In this document: positions 10,274 to 21,370 of the stretch, piece by piece | Position numbering within the stretch: the first letter of the stretch is position 1 | Layout: each line of letters opens with the position of its first letter | Assembly (NCBI RefSeq): GCF_947172395.1 | Contig: NC_069087.1 | Coordinates: 6,715,107-6,779,106, forward strand | Source: Bicyclus anynana | Taxonomy: Eukaryota > Arthropoda > Insecta > Lepidoptera > Nymphalidae | Direction of reading: 5' to 3' | DNA: 64,000 nt | Position numbers and translations under genes: made by a program | Notes under the pieces: model-generated | Database searches by the model: none | Told to the model about the DNA's origin: nothing | Seen by the model: only the letters and a program-made list of their open reading frames with translations

Positions 10274-10480
10274 TCTATACTAATATTATAAAGCTGAAGA
10301 GTTTGTTTGTTTGTTTATTTGTTTGTTTGATTGAACGCGCTAATCTCAGGAACTACTGGTCCGATTTGGAAAATTCTTTCTGTGCCCAAGATAGCCTATT
10401 TATCGAGGAAGGCTATAATTGTCCCTGTATTCCTACGGAAACCGGGAACCACGCAGGAAAAACAGTGTGGCGTCAGCTAG
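10274..10480 (+). mobile_element. Non-autonomous lepidopteran Helitron
   Basis: Begins TCTATACTAATATTATAAAG, with A immediately 5'. It has (GTTT)n repeats and the conserved CGCTAATCTCAGGAACTACT block, and ends GTGTGGCGTCAGCTAG with T immediately 3'. It sits between the two diverged copies at 9825 and 10672. It has no coding capacity. Confidence 0.9.
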
Positions 10481-10671
10481 TTGATAACAAAGGAAGTCGA
10501 CAAATGTTACTGTTACTTTCTCAGTTATTTTCATTTTAACTTTGATATCCATTCTGTCATCGCGTTGTAACAAAGTTTTATTCCGAAAACCGCACGAGAT
10601 TCTCTCGCATGGAAATTAGATTCACCTAATTTCCATTTTCAATAAATTAGTCATAAGGATGTGTCATATGC

Positions 10672-11030
10672 ACATCGGAACACACATTTGTCAGTTAATG
10701 TGTCTGCAGTCCGCGCTATATATCTGTCAGTAATCGCTCGAGCACACAATTATCGCCCCGTATATTACGTAACTTTGGTAGTCGGTACACTGAATGCGAT
10801 AATCACAATCCTTACCATTGATAGGCAAACTTGCACTAATGGCTACAATTCACAGCTCAAGTAAGAGTACCATTAATTCAGCCAATGGAACCGTTCCGAC
10901 GGTCTCAATGAATCAATCGGGTTTCGTAATACAGGCACATGTTACGTAAAATGTCACTGCCGTTGAATAGACAAATTTCGCGCGAATCGGCTAACTGGAC
11001 GCATTAGCAGCCTGGGGGCGTATTAGCGAA
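10672..11030. repeat. Diverged direct repeat, copy 2
   Basis: Partner of 9825-10010, with an extra ~150 bp between the CAATTATCG block and the AATGTCACTG...CGGCTAACTGG block. Homology ends near 11000. Confidence 0.55.
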
Positions 11031-11437
11031 GTACTGGTGGGCCGATAATAGACAACGGAAAATGGTGCTAATTAACAGCAAGCTAAGAGGTTTCTCTAGA
11101 GTGGCGTTGCAAATGTTTTACAACAAAGCCGATATCGAGTGCCGCTTGGGTCAGCTTAGTGATCTAACCAGACATAACAAAGTTAAACAGGGAGAAATAG
11201 CTTGCATACTTAATGCATAAAGTCATTTAAGTCACTTACATTTTTAATTATTTAAAATATTTTTATCTTAAGTTATTGCATGACTTTAATGCCTCATAAA
11301 CATTTTTGTTCGCTAATACAAGCCAAAATGGAAGTGCACTAACTTGAAAAATTTGAATAGCCCTACATAGTATCTAAGCATCATCTATGGGAGTTATTGA
11401 TGTGAAACATCTATAGTCGTACGTAAACCGATTTCTG

Positions 11438-11474
11438 GCGTGGCGACGCATGCCGTGGCGACGCGTCGCCACGC
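11438..11474. repeat. GC-rich nested palindrome
   Basis: A perfect 20-bp palindrome centred on ACGCGT (11454-11473, half-site CGTGGCGACG) is preceded by another copy of GCGTGGCGACGC at 11438-11449. The 12-bp arms GCGTGGCGACGC/GCGTCGCCACGC can therefore also pair across the insert. It stands out against the AT-rich surroundings. It may be the tip of a MITE or a protein-binding site. Confidence 0.7.
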
Positions 11475-12983
11475 TATGTGATGGTATATATGTACAGTCT
11501 ATATGCAGTAGTGTGTACGGTGTGGCGATGCGCAATCGACTGTGCGATTCTTTCCCACTCGATCCGGCGTTAAGCCATCTCTCTCCCTACATTGAGCTCG
11601 GATACGTGTAGTGTATACTCCGTAGTGTATACAGTGTTGTTTAAATTTTACAAAAGAATGTCGATGTTTCACATATGTCAGGCGTCAGACGGCTCACATT
11701 TTTTTATTTTTAATCGTATATCTATTATCGAGGACAACCACAATTATAACAAAAGATTGTACAATTCACGATATTGTTAATAGTAAGACATTGTTGGATA
11801 TTGTTTAATCATTATTCGTGCAAGGTAAAGCAGTAATACGCATATGAGCCGGTATACAAAATACATTGCTGTACTACTGTTATTGTCGTAGGTAGTCTTT
11901 TTGGTAATGTATTCAAAAATTCTCCTTTACATTTTCATTCGCACATTGCAGTCACGTTTATAGAGCAAAAATTTATTCTAGTTTATTAAAAAAAAAACTA
12001 AGACTCAACAGTGGACAGTCACAGCAACCATTAAAGTTACAAAAGGCTGTCTCTTTAAACAATACAGTGAAAATAAAATAATTTATACAGGAAAGCTTAA
12101 CTTCAAAAGAGTCTTTCACTCAAAAATAAAGCGTGTTGTAGTACCTAAACAAGGTGGAACATTGTTTTGCATAACAAAGAGAAAAAAAAAACACCTAAAG
12201 GAAAACATAAAGCCACACTTTATTCTCAGAATACTTATTCAAATGAGGCTGTCCCTTCTAAGTTTGTTTTCAATCAAAAACTCGCACAGCTTTGTGTCGC
12301 TAAACTTTATAAATGAGACGATTATCCTCGCGGCTCGCGTGAGATAGCAAATGTACGCGGCGTCGGTCCAGCGTCTGTGCCCGCGGCGTGCGCCGTCCCG
12401 ATAAGCGCTTCAGCGCTGGTCACCTGCGCTGCATGAATTGCAGCGCTTTTTAACTCTCACTCCCCTCATGCTAACTTCATCCGGCTAAAGCGCTCGCACT
12501 TTATTTATGACTTCGAACTTGACAACAACGCCGACAGCTCAGTAAAGTTTCCCGCGGAAAAAGTAAATTTAATAACGAGTATGAACGACTAAGCACACAA
12601 TTTATTATAACGTTGTATTAAAATTATGGCTTAGAGTATTTTATAAAACAAAAGACTTACAACTTTACTAAATCTAAAAATTTAAAAATCTTCCTCTAAG
12701 ATAGACTGCAATATATAAGCGGCTTAAGTTTCTATTTGACGCTGATGGCTTATTGGTTGCTTGCGTAACTGTGCTGGCCAATGGGGTGAAATTGTCAAAT
12801 TAAATAAGTCAAAGCTAAGCTTGACTGGCTCCGCTTGTATATTATAAACGCAAAAATGAGTCCGTTTCACTTAACTACCTGTTCCATCGATAACAATTAG
12901 AAGTTTTGATCATTGACTGGACAACAGAAAAAAAATACAGTGTTGAAAATTACTTCTCAAGACGGATAGAACTACCGATATCC
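11475..12983. other. No gene identified; GC-richer patch at 12340-12560
   Basis: The stretch 12340-12560 is richer in GC and CpG than its surroundings (CGCGGCTCGCGTG, CCCGCGGCGTGCGCCG, AAGCGCTTCAGCGC). Such patches can be promoters or first exons, but I see no TATA/Inr pair, ORF or splice pattern. The rest is featureless. Confidence 0.3.
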
Positions 12984-12994
12984 ACGTGAGTAAC

Positions 12995-13254
12995 CGTGGG
13001 TGAAGATTAGTGATAGCCCAGTGGAATGGAGACTTCTGCCTCTGATTTCGCAGGGTGTAGGTTCGAATCCGGTCCGGGGCATGCACCTCCAACGTTTCAG
13101 TTGTGTGCATTTTAAGAAATAAAACATCTCGTGTCTCAAACGGTGAAGGAAAACATCGTGAGGAAACCTGCACACCAGAGAGCTTTCTTAATTCTCCGCG
13201 TGTGTGAAGTCTGCTAATCCGCATTAGGCCAGCATAAGGCCTAACCTCACCCAA
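12995..13254 (+). repeat. tRNA-derived SINE, family S, imperfect TSD
   Basis: The tRNA-like head has box A (ATAGCCCAGTGG, ~13013-13024) and box B (GGTTCGAATCC, 13060-13070). It is followed by the conserved GGGGCATGCACCTCCAAC and the body. The 3' end lacks the CTCATTCTGAGAGGAGAC segment of other copies. Flanks ACGTGAGTAAC (12984-12994) and ACGTGGGTAAC (13255-13265) form an 11-bp target duplication with one mismatch. Confidence 0.85.
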
Positions 13255-13318
13255 ACGTGGGTAACATTTATTAGGTAGGTATATAAAAAAGTTGAAAAGA
13301 ATCTTATATTACAACCAC

Positions 13319-13568
13319 GGGCGTAGCTACAGCCGTATCAGCAGTATCAATGATACGGGGCCTCTGGCCTACAGGGGCCCCTTAAGTATTTAATCCACAA
13401 TCTCACTTAACACGTTTTTATTTAATCCACAATCTCACTTAATCTGGTGCTTCGCGAAAAAAACATGAAAACACTAAAGAGATTAGGAATTTGCCGCTCC
13501 AAAAAACAAACCCCCCCCCCCCAATTATTTTAATACAGGGGCCCTGGTAGGCAAGCTACGCCACTGAT
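13319..13568. repeat. MITE-like repeat with GGCGTAGCT inverted ends
   Basis: The left end GGGCGTAGCTACAG and the right end (reverse complement GTGGCGTAGCTTGCC) are imperfect inverted repeats. The interior has mirrored GGGGCCC blocks at 13374-13382 and near 13540. A 24-bp direct repeat (TATTTAATCCACAATCTCAC...) occurs at about 13388 and 13421. A 12-base C run lies at 13511-13522. No ORF. Confidence 0.5.
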
Positions 13569-13569
13569 T

Positions 13570-14475
13570 ACAATTTATTTATTTTACCTGTAATATTGGA
13601 TTCTCTAACAATAAAAATATACAATTAGGTATATCCTTAGTAAGAATCCTTAAGTAATTAATGAAAAAAGCAAGAAGGAGTACAATGATACGTGCAGCAG
13701 GGTACATCAAGATTAGCTCGAGGCTGAAGTCTGATTACTTCCCACGTAAAGAGAGCTCGGTGCCTCCTGCGATTGCAAGATGAACATTTTGTAAATCCTT
13801 TTTTAAAAAGACCAACTTCTTCCAACCTCATAAATCCGACGACTTCAATTACATGCAAATAAGGTTTCAGCGGATAAATAAGAAGGTACTAATAAACTTT
13901 TCACTTGAGCACTTCTGGTTTTTTCCGTGTGCAAAAACTCAGGTCAAACCTTAATGTACTGTAGTTATAAAACAAATATTTTACAATAAACTTATACTCT
14001 TAGGTTATTATTAGTAGTTATTATTTGAATAGAGCAACGATTTATCTGTATAGAGGCGTTATTTTAAGCCGTCTTCAAAAAGAGGTTCTATATTCGACCC
14101 GTATACATTTCGTTTGAATGGCCGCAATTTTTCCAAACCTACCGATACAATCCGGACGGGATTATCGTTATAAAAAAGTATATTTTTCAGGGAAGATTAA
14201 ATTTGAAGATGATTTTTAAATTACTTCTTTCAGCTATGCCACCCGGACCACAACAAACTTTACAAAAAAGGTACATCTCTGAGGATGCTCCGGCTTTGGA
14301 GTAAAATGTGCTCATTACTCATTAGATTGATAGAAATAGAGATTTTCGGGTCTAAACGGCGTTGCGGTTTGGTTTCATTGATTTTTCGCGAAGAATAGCA
14401 AAATATAACCAGTTATTAAATTTCTTACACAAACAAATGTCAGCTTATCTTCGACATTCTATAATTATGACTGCA
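13570..14475. other. No gene; short repeat fragments
   Basis: 14078-14110 (CTTCAAAAAGAGGTTCT...TTCGAC) resembles the head of the repeat at 18597. 14278-14300 (CTGAGGATGCTCCGG) matches the internal block of the palindromic repeat family at 47.5, 59.2 and 62.8 kb. Nothing else is recognisable. Confidence 0.4.
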
Positions 14476-14667
14476 CTAGCTGATGCCGCGCGGTTTCATC
14501 CACGTGGTTCCCGTTCCCGTAGGGATACGGGGATAATAAATAGCCTATGGCCTTCATCGATAAATGGGCTATCTAACACTAAAAGAATTTTTCAAATCGG
14601 ACTAGTAGTTCCTCAGATTAGCGCGTTTAACCAAACCAACTCTTCAGCTTTACAATATTAGTATAGA
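14476..14667 (-). mobile_element. Non-autonomous lepidopteran Helitron
   Basis: The minus-strand copy ends in CTAG (14476-14479 on the plus strand) and starts at TCTATACTAATATTGTAAAG. The flanks are A and T. It carries the same internal blocks as 46270-46461 with modest divergence. Confidence 0.88.
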
Positions 14668-15330
14668 TTTTACCCACACTTCCTCTACATAATAATAATG
14701 ATATTGGTTACTTTTACATTCATAATATCATTTTATCTGCAGGACTGCATCGATTCTGTTCTCCGTTCAATTAAATTATTTGCGTTCAATCGTATAGTTT
14801 TTTTTTTGTTTACATGAACGTTGTTTCAAAAAGCCTCGCAAAATATCGAGTTAGTATCGAATGAAAATAAATGGACTAAAAGTGGCCAAACGCCTGCTCA
14901 AAATGAATTGCAAACAGTATTACATTTTGGAAACAATCTACGTTAAACCAAAGGGGAATGATGTGGCAGCTCTTTATATTGCAATTTTTGTGCCCAAACA
15001 AAACGAATTTGCCGCGCAATCAAAGCGGGAATCCGATTGATGACATGGCGGAATAATTGTTTCGTGAAATTGAAAATATCGCGGCTTGTGTCTGCGTAAC
15101 TCCTTAAAAAACAATCCATAGCTCGTTAGCGTATTCAAAAATTCGTAATTATTATGTTTTCAATAACGTTTTTTCAAAATTTTGTGTTGCTTTTAACATG
15201 CACTATGATGCACATGCACATGATGTTTATTATCATACACTAGATTCTTAAGTTATTTATAGCCAGTTATTAGTATAGAATTACTATAGTTATAACGGGG
15301 AATGACTAAATTCCACTTCTGATAACGGAG
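14668..15330. other. No recognisable gene
   Basis: The block GTATTACATTTTGGAAACAATCT at 14918-14940 recurs in diverged form near 36075, so a small unknown repeat may be present. Otherwise nothing. Confidence 0.35.
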
Positions 15331-15337
15331 AAGCCGT

Positions 15338-15390
15338 CCCCTTTCATTCTGAGAGGAGACTCGTGCTCAATAGTGAGTATTATAATCGGT
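15338..15390 (+). repeat. SINE family S 3' fragment
   Basis: CATTCTGAGAGGAGACTCG followed by GTGCTCAATAGTGAG matches the 3' part of the family S SINEs. Head and body are missing. Confidence 0.7.
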
Positions 15391-15532
15391 ATACAAATGC
15401 ATCGCAACGCACTCACAATATGCCCTAGAAAATGCTGCCCTACGACCATCATCCTGTGACAGCTATGGTTTGTGAGCATAGATGGCCAGATCTTTGTAAT
15501 TTTATTAAAGAACTAAATCGCATCTTCGTTGG

Positions 15533-15690
15533 CATGAAATTCAGTTTTTCATAAATCCCTCGGGAACCATAAATATTTCGGGATAAATATGTTGCTCAAT
15601 AGCCTCCTCTATCTACCTGTGAGAGTCCCGTTTAAATCGGTTCAGCCGGTCTAGAGATTAGTCCGTACCAACAGGCAGAACTTTAAAAAA
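15533..15690 (-). mobile_element. Internal fragment of a Helitron-related repeat
   Basis: Blocks such as AATTCAGTTTTTCA, AAATCCCTCGGGAACCAT, TTTCGGGATAAA and AAATCGGTTCAGCC match the interiors of the Helitrons at 26158 and 26519. Neither terminus is preserved. Confidence 0.55.
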
Positions 15691-16447
15691 GCTTGTTTGT
15701 GTTTTAGTATCGTGTAAATAGCTGTAAGCATTTGCAAAAAGACAGTTAACTTGCAGATATCTTAAAATGGAAGAGAGACACTTCAATTTTATATATAATA
15801 CATATAATTATGATTGTCATCCCAACTTCTATAAGAACAAATAGGTAGGTAAATTACAAATACTGATTAACAGTGACTTTGAACGATAACAGAGATTATA
15901 CCCTTAACCGTCCAAGTATAAAGTGTAACTTTGATATTATGTTTTTTTGGGTGATAATTTTTAGGAATCATGAAGAGTAGCTAAACCTAAACACAATAAA
16001 AAATAATGTTTCTAAAATGCTTTCAAGCCATAGTGAGCACGTAGGCCAATCGAAATCCAAGAAAATGCGCCTCAAACTGCCTTTGATAAGAGTCTAAGCC
16101 TTACAACAATACCTAACCAAATTTTCTCTTGCTAGCGACATTCTAATTCAGTTAGAATTTTCTATTGTCGACTGCACGGACTGCACTGTCCTACTGACCA
16201 GCTTTTGGTAATTTGTGCATTATATCACTAAATCAATTGAAGACATATGTCACGAAATTATGTATACAAAATTTCGTGTATACAAATACACTTGAATGTA
16301 TTTGTATACCTATTTTTACAATTTTTGTCTTTTGTAAAAGTAATTCAAAATAAAATTTATTGCGTATAAGTTTCAGTAAAATATTTCACACTTAAAATGT
16401 TTAGGCCAAAATACCACTTTCTGGCAAATAAAGAATATAATAGGAAA
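15691..16447. other. No recognisable feature
   Basis: AT-rich DNA without supported ORFs or repeats. A short inverted pair at 16250-16305 (TGTATACAAA/TTTGTATACC) is the only structure noted. Confidence 0.4.
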
Positions 16448-16610
16448 GGTTTTGGCAGTGGCTAGTTACCGCCCTACCGGCAATGACGTACCGCCAATCG
16501 ACTTAGCGTTCCGGTACGATGTCGTGTAGAAACCGAAAGGGGAGTGGATACATCCTACTCCTAACAACTATCAGGTGAGATAGTAGTCAAGGGCTAACTT
16601 GTAGAGAATA
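16448..16610 (+). repeat. tRNA-derived SINE, family T, headless
   Basis: Matches the body and tail of family T from GTGGCTAGTTACC through GACGTACCGCC to GTCAAGGGCTAACTTG. The tRNA-like head is absent and there is an internal deletion before the tail. It is plus strand. Confidence 0.8.
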
Positions 16611-17000
16611 AAAAATAACGTCTACTAATTTCTATAATCAATATTTTTTAAAAAGTTTTGACAGTCTAAATTCTTCTGATAACTTTAAACCATAATCTAA
16701 ACTTAAATACGTCAAATAACTAAATGAACACGTATCACATCAGAATCGGCCCATCAAATATTTACGTACATAATAAACCTTTAGATATAACTTTAATACG
16801 TAATACGTCGAATAAAATATCTTATCTATAATCCAAACATATTATATTATAGCAATAAAAAGCTGTTCCCATCACACCTGTGACATGTCCTATAAAACTT
16901 TACCAATATGCCGTATTTCACAGTCAACTTCAATCTCAAATAGCGATATATTATGAAGCGATTTCCTACATAGGTACAAGTTAAAGAATTGGAGGAAACT
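16611..17000. other. No recognisable feature
   Basis: AT-rich DNA between a SINE and a LINE 3' end; nothing supported. Confidence 0.4.
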
Positions 17001-17002
17001 TA

Positions 17003-18445
17003 TAATAATAATAATAATAATAATAATTGTTTATTTGCAAGAATACAACATTCCACTAAATTAATAGTGTGCAAATATAAAAAATACAAATAGTCACAAT
17101 TACTAAATTAAATGAAATGAGATTAAGAAAAAGATAAATACAGTCACAGTTACTAAATTAAATTAAATGAAATTACAAATAAAAAAGAAAAAATAACATC
17201 AATAGTCATAATTACCAAATTAAATTAAAAATAAAAATAAAATAAAGTTACACTTGCAATACAATATACAAAATTCATTATTTTTACAATTAACATTTTT
17301 ACAATTATTATTTTAATAGTTCTTTGACATTATAGTAGGTTTTACTTATCAACCAGTCGTATAATTTTCTTTTAAATTGTGCCATAGGTAACGCTTTAAT
17401 ATCTTTCGGAATGCGGTTAAATATTTTGATACACATCGCAGGACAATTCTTTAAGTATAATTTAGTTCTAGGAGAATAATTCAGCATCAAGTTATGAGGG
17501 TTTCTTGTATCACTATAGTGCAAATCAGATTTTTTACAAAAGAGGTACTCATACTTTTTTATAAAAACGCAGATAGTGAAAATATACATACTTGGCAATG
17601 TTAACACATTCAGTTTTCTAAACAATGGTTTGCAAGTGTCTAGAGGCGCCGCACCACACATTGCTCGTACACTTTTCTTTTGGGCAACAAATGCCCTGTT
17701 GATATCGGTACCATTTCCCCAAAATGGCAACCCATATCGTAGGGTGGAAGCAACATATGCATGATAGACCTCTAAACAGGTTTTTTGATCTAGGATGTTT
17801 CTGAGTCTTCTAAGAACGAAACAGAAGCTATTTATCTTTCCTGAAACCTTAGTAGTGTGTTCTTTCCAATTAAGTTGATTATCTATATATACACCAAGAA
17901 ACTTTATGCTATTTATGGATTCTACTGTTATGCCATTATATTGTATATTTAAAGGATCTTTTAGATTATTAATATTAAAATGAATGTATTTTGACTTCGC
18001 TAAATTTATTTGGAGATTGTTAATGTCAAGCCAGTTAATAATAGATTGAATTGTAAGATTAATTTCATTTTCGTGTCCTTTAATAGTAGTACTTTTGTTT
18101 GTCGATACAATAATTGCAATGTCATCTGCGTATAAAACAGTTTTATAGTTAGTTGTGTCAATAATGTCATTTATATAGATAAGGAACAAAAAGGGTCCTA
18201 ATATGCTCCCTTGCGGAACGCCATATCTATTATTCCTGTACTCGGATTTAAATTCTTTAAGTTCCATGTCTATGATTTTCTTTATTATAACTGACTGACT
18301 GCGATTGATCAGGTAAGATTTTATCCATTGTAGAACATGTCCTCTTATCCCTACTTTTTCTAATTTTGCTAACAAAATTTCATGGCTCACAAAATCAAAT
18401 GCCTTCGATAGGTCAAAAAATAAGCCAGTAGTATTATTTTTCGGT
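17003..18445 (-). mobile_element. Jockey/CR1-like LINE, 5'-truncated, with (ATT)n tail
   Basis: The minus-strand element runs from a breakpoint near 18440-18450 to a 3' microsatellite tail ((ATA)n on the plus strand, 17003-17028). An A/T-rich 3' UTR of ~280 bp with imperfect internal repeats of TTACTAAATTAAAT (17098, 17148 and 17213) separates the stop codon from the tail. I found no target-site duplication. Confidence 0.85.
17308..18441 (-). pseudogene. LINE reverse transcriptase C-terminal half
   Basis: The longest open frame starts at a GTG at 18390. The same frame continues upstream and encodes FFDLSKAFDFVSHE (motif A with catalytic Asp), ending near 18441 where the sequence becomes unrelated and a stop appears. 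From the GTG: motif B YGVPQGSILGPFLFLIYIND (56-75), motif C YADD (87-90), then NLQINLAKSK (125-134) and FLGVYID (164-170). The C-terminal domain ends in AQFKRKLYDWLISKTYYNV (337-355). This is the palm/thumb half of a jockey- or CR1-superfamily RT. The fingers region, endonuclease and ORF1 are missing. There is no stop or frameshift in ~375 codons, so the insertion is not very old. It cannot be active because it is truncated. Confidence 0.88.
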
Positions 18446-18596
18446 ATTACTTATCGGGGTAGCTTCTCGCATATTCATTCTCTCGGACGTGAAGCCTACA
18501 CTATGTGCGTAGGGTTGTCTCTCAAATAGCCACCTACAATTTTAAAGTGAATAATCGACTTAAATAATAAACATCTGCAAATTAACGCCTATTTTT
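18446..18596. other. Short flank with palindromic-family end fragment
   Basis: 18571-18596 (CATCTGCAAATTAACGCCTA) matches the terminal segment of the repeat family at 47655-47685. Otherwise unremarkable. Confidence 0.4.
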
Positions 18597-18863
18597 ACCC
18601 GACTTCAAAAAAGAGGAGGTTCTCCATTCGACGGGTATGTTTTTTTTAATGTTTGCTACCGCATAAGTTCGTCGCTTCTTAACCAATTTTAATTTTTTTT
18701 TGTTTCTGATCACTTTGAAGGCGGTGCCAACACAGTGATGCATTTACTAAAGCTGATTAAATCATTAACGTTTAGGATTTAAAGACAGTTCTATCCCCTG
18801 GTTATTTCAGAAACGACTCTAATTAATAAGTCACTGGCTTTGCACCGCCTTCAAAGGGATCAG
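18597..18863. repeat. Interspersed repeat with foldback end
   Basis: It starts with ACCCGACTTCAAAAAAGAGG, a head also seen in diverged form at 14078. It contains a 22-bp inverted pair, CTGATCACTTTGAAGGCGGTGC (18706-18727) against 18842-18863, with one mismatch and a 114-bp loop. No ORF. Confidence 0.6.
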
Positions 18864-19578
18864 AATGTAGCACATACGATGTTATTTTTCGCTTTTCAGT
18901 TTATTTTTGTGATTTTGTGAATTTTGAGCAGTCAACCTTTTTTTATTAATTTTATTATTTCAATGACATTGTTTATTTGACTGAATATAACTTCAAATAA
19001 ACGCGCTATAATGTGCAATTAAAATAAAATCACGAATCGACCAAATCGACCAAAATCATAAGAACAACGTATTTTTAATTGTCTTAAAATACGTGTTGTT
19101 AAGAAAAGATAGAACATAAAACATTTGTCATAATACACAGCTTGAAACAGCGCCCTAAGTATGGAACGTTATAAATTGTACGTTTAGAAACATAATGTAC
19201 AAAAAATATCCTCTTTGACATAAGATATTTCACATTTAGAGACAGCCCTGTGATAAATGGTTACATTTTCCAAGATGTTTGTGCGTTCCCAGAATATATG
19301 TCGACCAAAACTTAGTTCTTCACAAAAAGCACTTTATGAAAGAGAATCCGGTGGACCTTTTTGTGACCTGCTGAATATCACTGACACTACGTTCCTTTGA
19401 TAATATCTTCAATGCATGTCAAAGAAATTCGTTTAGGAAAAAAATAATAGAAAAAAGGCAAGAAAATATGAAATACATTAAAATATACAAACAAAAAAAA
19501 TGTTATATAAAAAATTGGAATTTTGTGGAGTCACTAAATACTAATAAAAAATCGCGTCTGTAAGGTTTTCATGAATTT
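18864..19578. other. No recognisable feature
   Basis: AT-rich DNA, no supported ORF or repeat. Confidence 0.4.
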
Positions 19579-19589
19579 ATATGAAAGGT

Positions 19590-19876
19590 GAGCCGTGATA
19601 GCCCAGTGGATGACCGCTGCCTGCGTTTCCGGAAGAAGTGGGTTCGAATCCGGTCCGGGGCATGCACCTCCAACATTTCAGTTGTGTGCATTTTAAGAAA
19701 TTACGGTGAAGAAAAACATCGTGAGGGAACCTGCATACCAGAAAATTTTTTTAATTCTCTGAGTGTGTGAAGTCTGCCAATCCGCATTGGGCCAGCGTGC
19801 TGGACTATTGGCCTAACCCCTCTCATTCTGAGAGGAGACTCGAGCTCAGCAGTAAGTCGAATATGGGTTCATAACG
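19590..19876 (+). repeat. tRNA-derived SINE, family S, full length, imperfect TSD
   Basis: Box A TAGCCCAGTGG (19599-19609) and box B GGTTCGAATCC (19641-19651) are intact. They are followed by GGGGCATGCACC, the body, the CTCATTCTGAGAGGAGAC block and a short GGTTCATAACG tail. Flanks ATATGAAAGGT (19579-19589) and ATATAAAAGGT (19877-19887) form an 11-bp duplication with one mismatch. The small ORF inside is a by-product. Confidence 0.9.
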
Positions 19877-20033
19877 ATATAAAAGGTTTGTGAGTTATTG
19901 GCTAAAATATGGCCACGATTAGTGAATATGCCGAAATAAATCGTAAATATCGTATAGAGCTGGTACCTAGTTAAATGGTAATGTATATTTTTGATTGGAT
20001 CATCGTTACTTACTTTTCTAGAACTAGCCGACG

Positions 20034-20143
20034 CCCCATCGTTTTACCTACGTACTTCCCGTTTCCGTTAGAATACGGATCCAGAGATTAGCTGTTCTTC
20101 CTACAATACTATAAAATTTACTTCTATAGAGTATTAGTATAGA
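20034..20143 (-). mobile_element. Short degenerate Helitron
   Basis: It has the CTAG terminus at 20034-20037 with GACGCC next to it, and the opposite end AGTATTAGTATAGA. The interior is deleted relative to ~190-bp copies. The flanks are A and T. Confidence 0.75.
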
Positions 20144-21149
20144 TAGGCTACCTGGCTGCTTAGTTTTTTTATAAGATTGTAGTTGATCAATGCATAGACT
20201 ATAGTGGACTGTTGGAAATAGTAGTCTAGGTGGCGCGAATTGTTTCGTAAAGAGTAAGGATTTACAGAGGGGTAGCGATCAGTTGGCGGGAACGACTTGA
20301 GATATAAGGCGCTCGTCTTCCGGTCGGCTTCAGTATGCTCGTGGCATTCGAGCCGTCCACATTTCTTGTTGTGTAGTTCTTTATGGGTTACTTAGGATAG
20401 GCAGGGAGAGTGACTTGAGTGGATAAGGCGAGTGTTAGATATCTGTCAAGGGCCCCCTTAACCCTACACACATCGTTCACAAGTGCGTGACTCCACTCAA
20501 AGTCATTCTCTGCCATTGTAGGGTCTTATTTTGGTTACAGTTTGATTTGTAGATTAAGTTGTCCTAACAAATATTGTGAATCATAACCTTTGTTCGACAT
20601 TGGTTTTCTTATTTCTGTAAACCACTTCTGAGTCTACTAAAAGTTTATATTATGAAATTATACACAACACGAAATATTAGTCATTATAATGTGTATATAA
20701 TAAGAACCTTATTCAATTAATATTCGTTATAAGTTTCCAGACCATATTTGTCATGCGGTTGTCTCATCTCGGTCGTAGATTAGTATGTGCTGTCACGAAC
20801 TCGGCACACCTCAAAACTAAGGATCACATACTCGGGAAGCAACTAGTTTCATACCACTTGTGAATAGCGGGAGGTTATTTGAAAATTTAAACATACATTT
20901 TATTCAGTTTGTACGGAAGGCAAATTGTTTTATTATTGTGATTCACGTTATATTGCCGTATATGGCGGTAGACTAGCGGAGTGAATATTGTTAACCATGT
21001 GACTGATACCATGTAACAGCTATTTACTACTTTTTTTTTAATTACTCTCATTTATTTATTAGTCTTTTTTTTTTAATTTTTAACAATGTCAGTAAACATA
21101 AAATACAAAACACTATTATAAATTTATAGAAAAAATCAACCCTTCCGCT
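20144..21149. other. No gene; imperfect hairpin at 20400-20515
   Basis: GGCAGGGAGAGTGACTTGAG at about 20401 can pair with the reverse complement at 20490-20515 (CTCAAAGTCATTCTCTGCC), with a loop of ~65 bp. The surrounding 20200-20520 is GC-richer than its flanks but has no ORF. The remainder is featureless. Confidence 0.4.
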
Positions 21150-21370
21150 GCGAGACATTTGAGTGCCCAAGCAACCGGCAGTCAGGGCTCTAGAGTGAGG
21201 AACCTCCTCGCAATACGCGCCGCCTCGAGAATCACTGCCTTCTGTACCCGACTCTTCATCCAACAGTTCAGCGAAAGCTTCTTAAGGTGTTGGTCGAAGC
21301 TTTTCGCTACAAGACCATTGACTGAAACAACTATCGGAACAATAACAGTTGACTCAACATTCCACATTGC
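21150..21370 (-). pseudogene. LINE ORF C-terminal tail (R2/R4-like), copy 1
   Basis: On the minus strand one frame reads ESTVIVPIVVSVNGLVAKSF, then DQHLKKLSL, QKAVILEAARIARRFLTLEP. This pattern (VIPIVV.. G.. K, then L.L, then QKA(V/A)ILetaRI.R.fL) is the conserved tail of several site-specific or R2/R4-like LINE ORFs in insects, as far as I recall the family. The fragment lies at the extreme C-terminus; no RT motif is present. A second copy is at 26717-26840. Family placement is tentative. Confidence 0.55.

Noticed and set aside
12340..12560. CpG-rich patch as a promoter
   Set aside because: Insects generally lack CpG-island promoters, and I found no TATA/initiator pair or adjoining exon.
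13060..13070. True tRNA genes at GGTTCGAATCC / GGTTCGATCCCC sites
   Set aside because: At every such site the sequence continues into a SINE body, and no complete cloverleaf with a paired acceptor stem is formed.
12910..13254. 114-codon minus ORF over the SINE at 13 kb
   Set aside because: It is an antisense frame through a SINE, and similar frames appear in the other SINE copies.
17003..17028. (ATA)n microsatellite as an independent locus
   Set aside because: It is the 3' tail of the minus-strand LINE that ends there.
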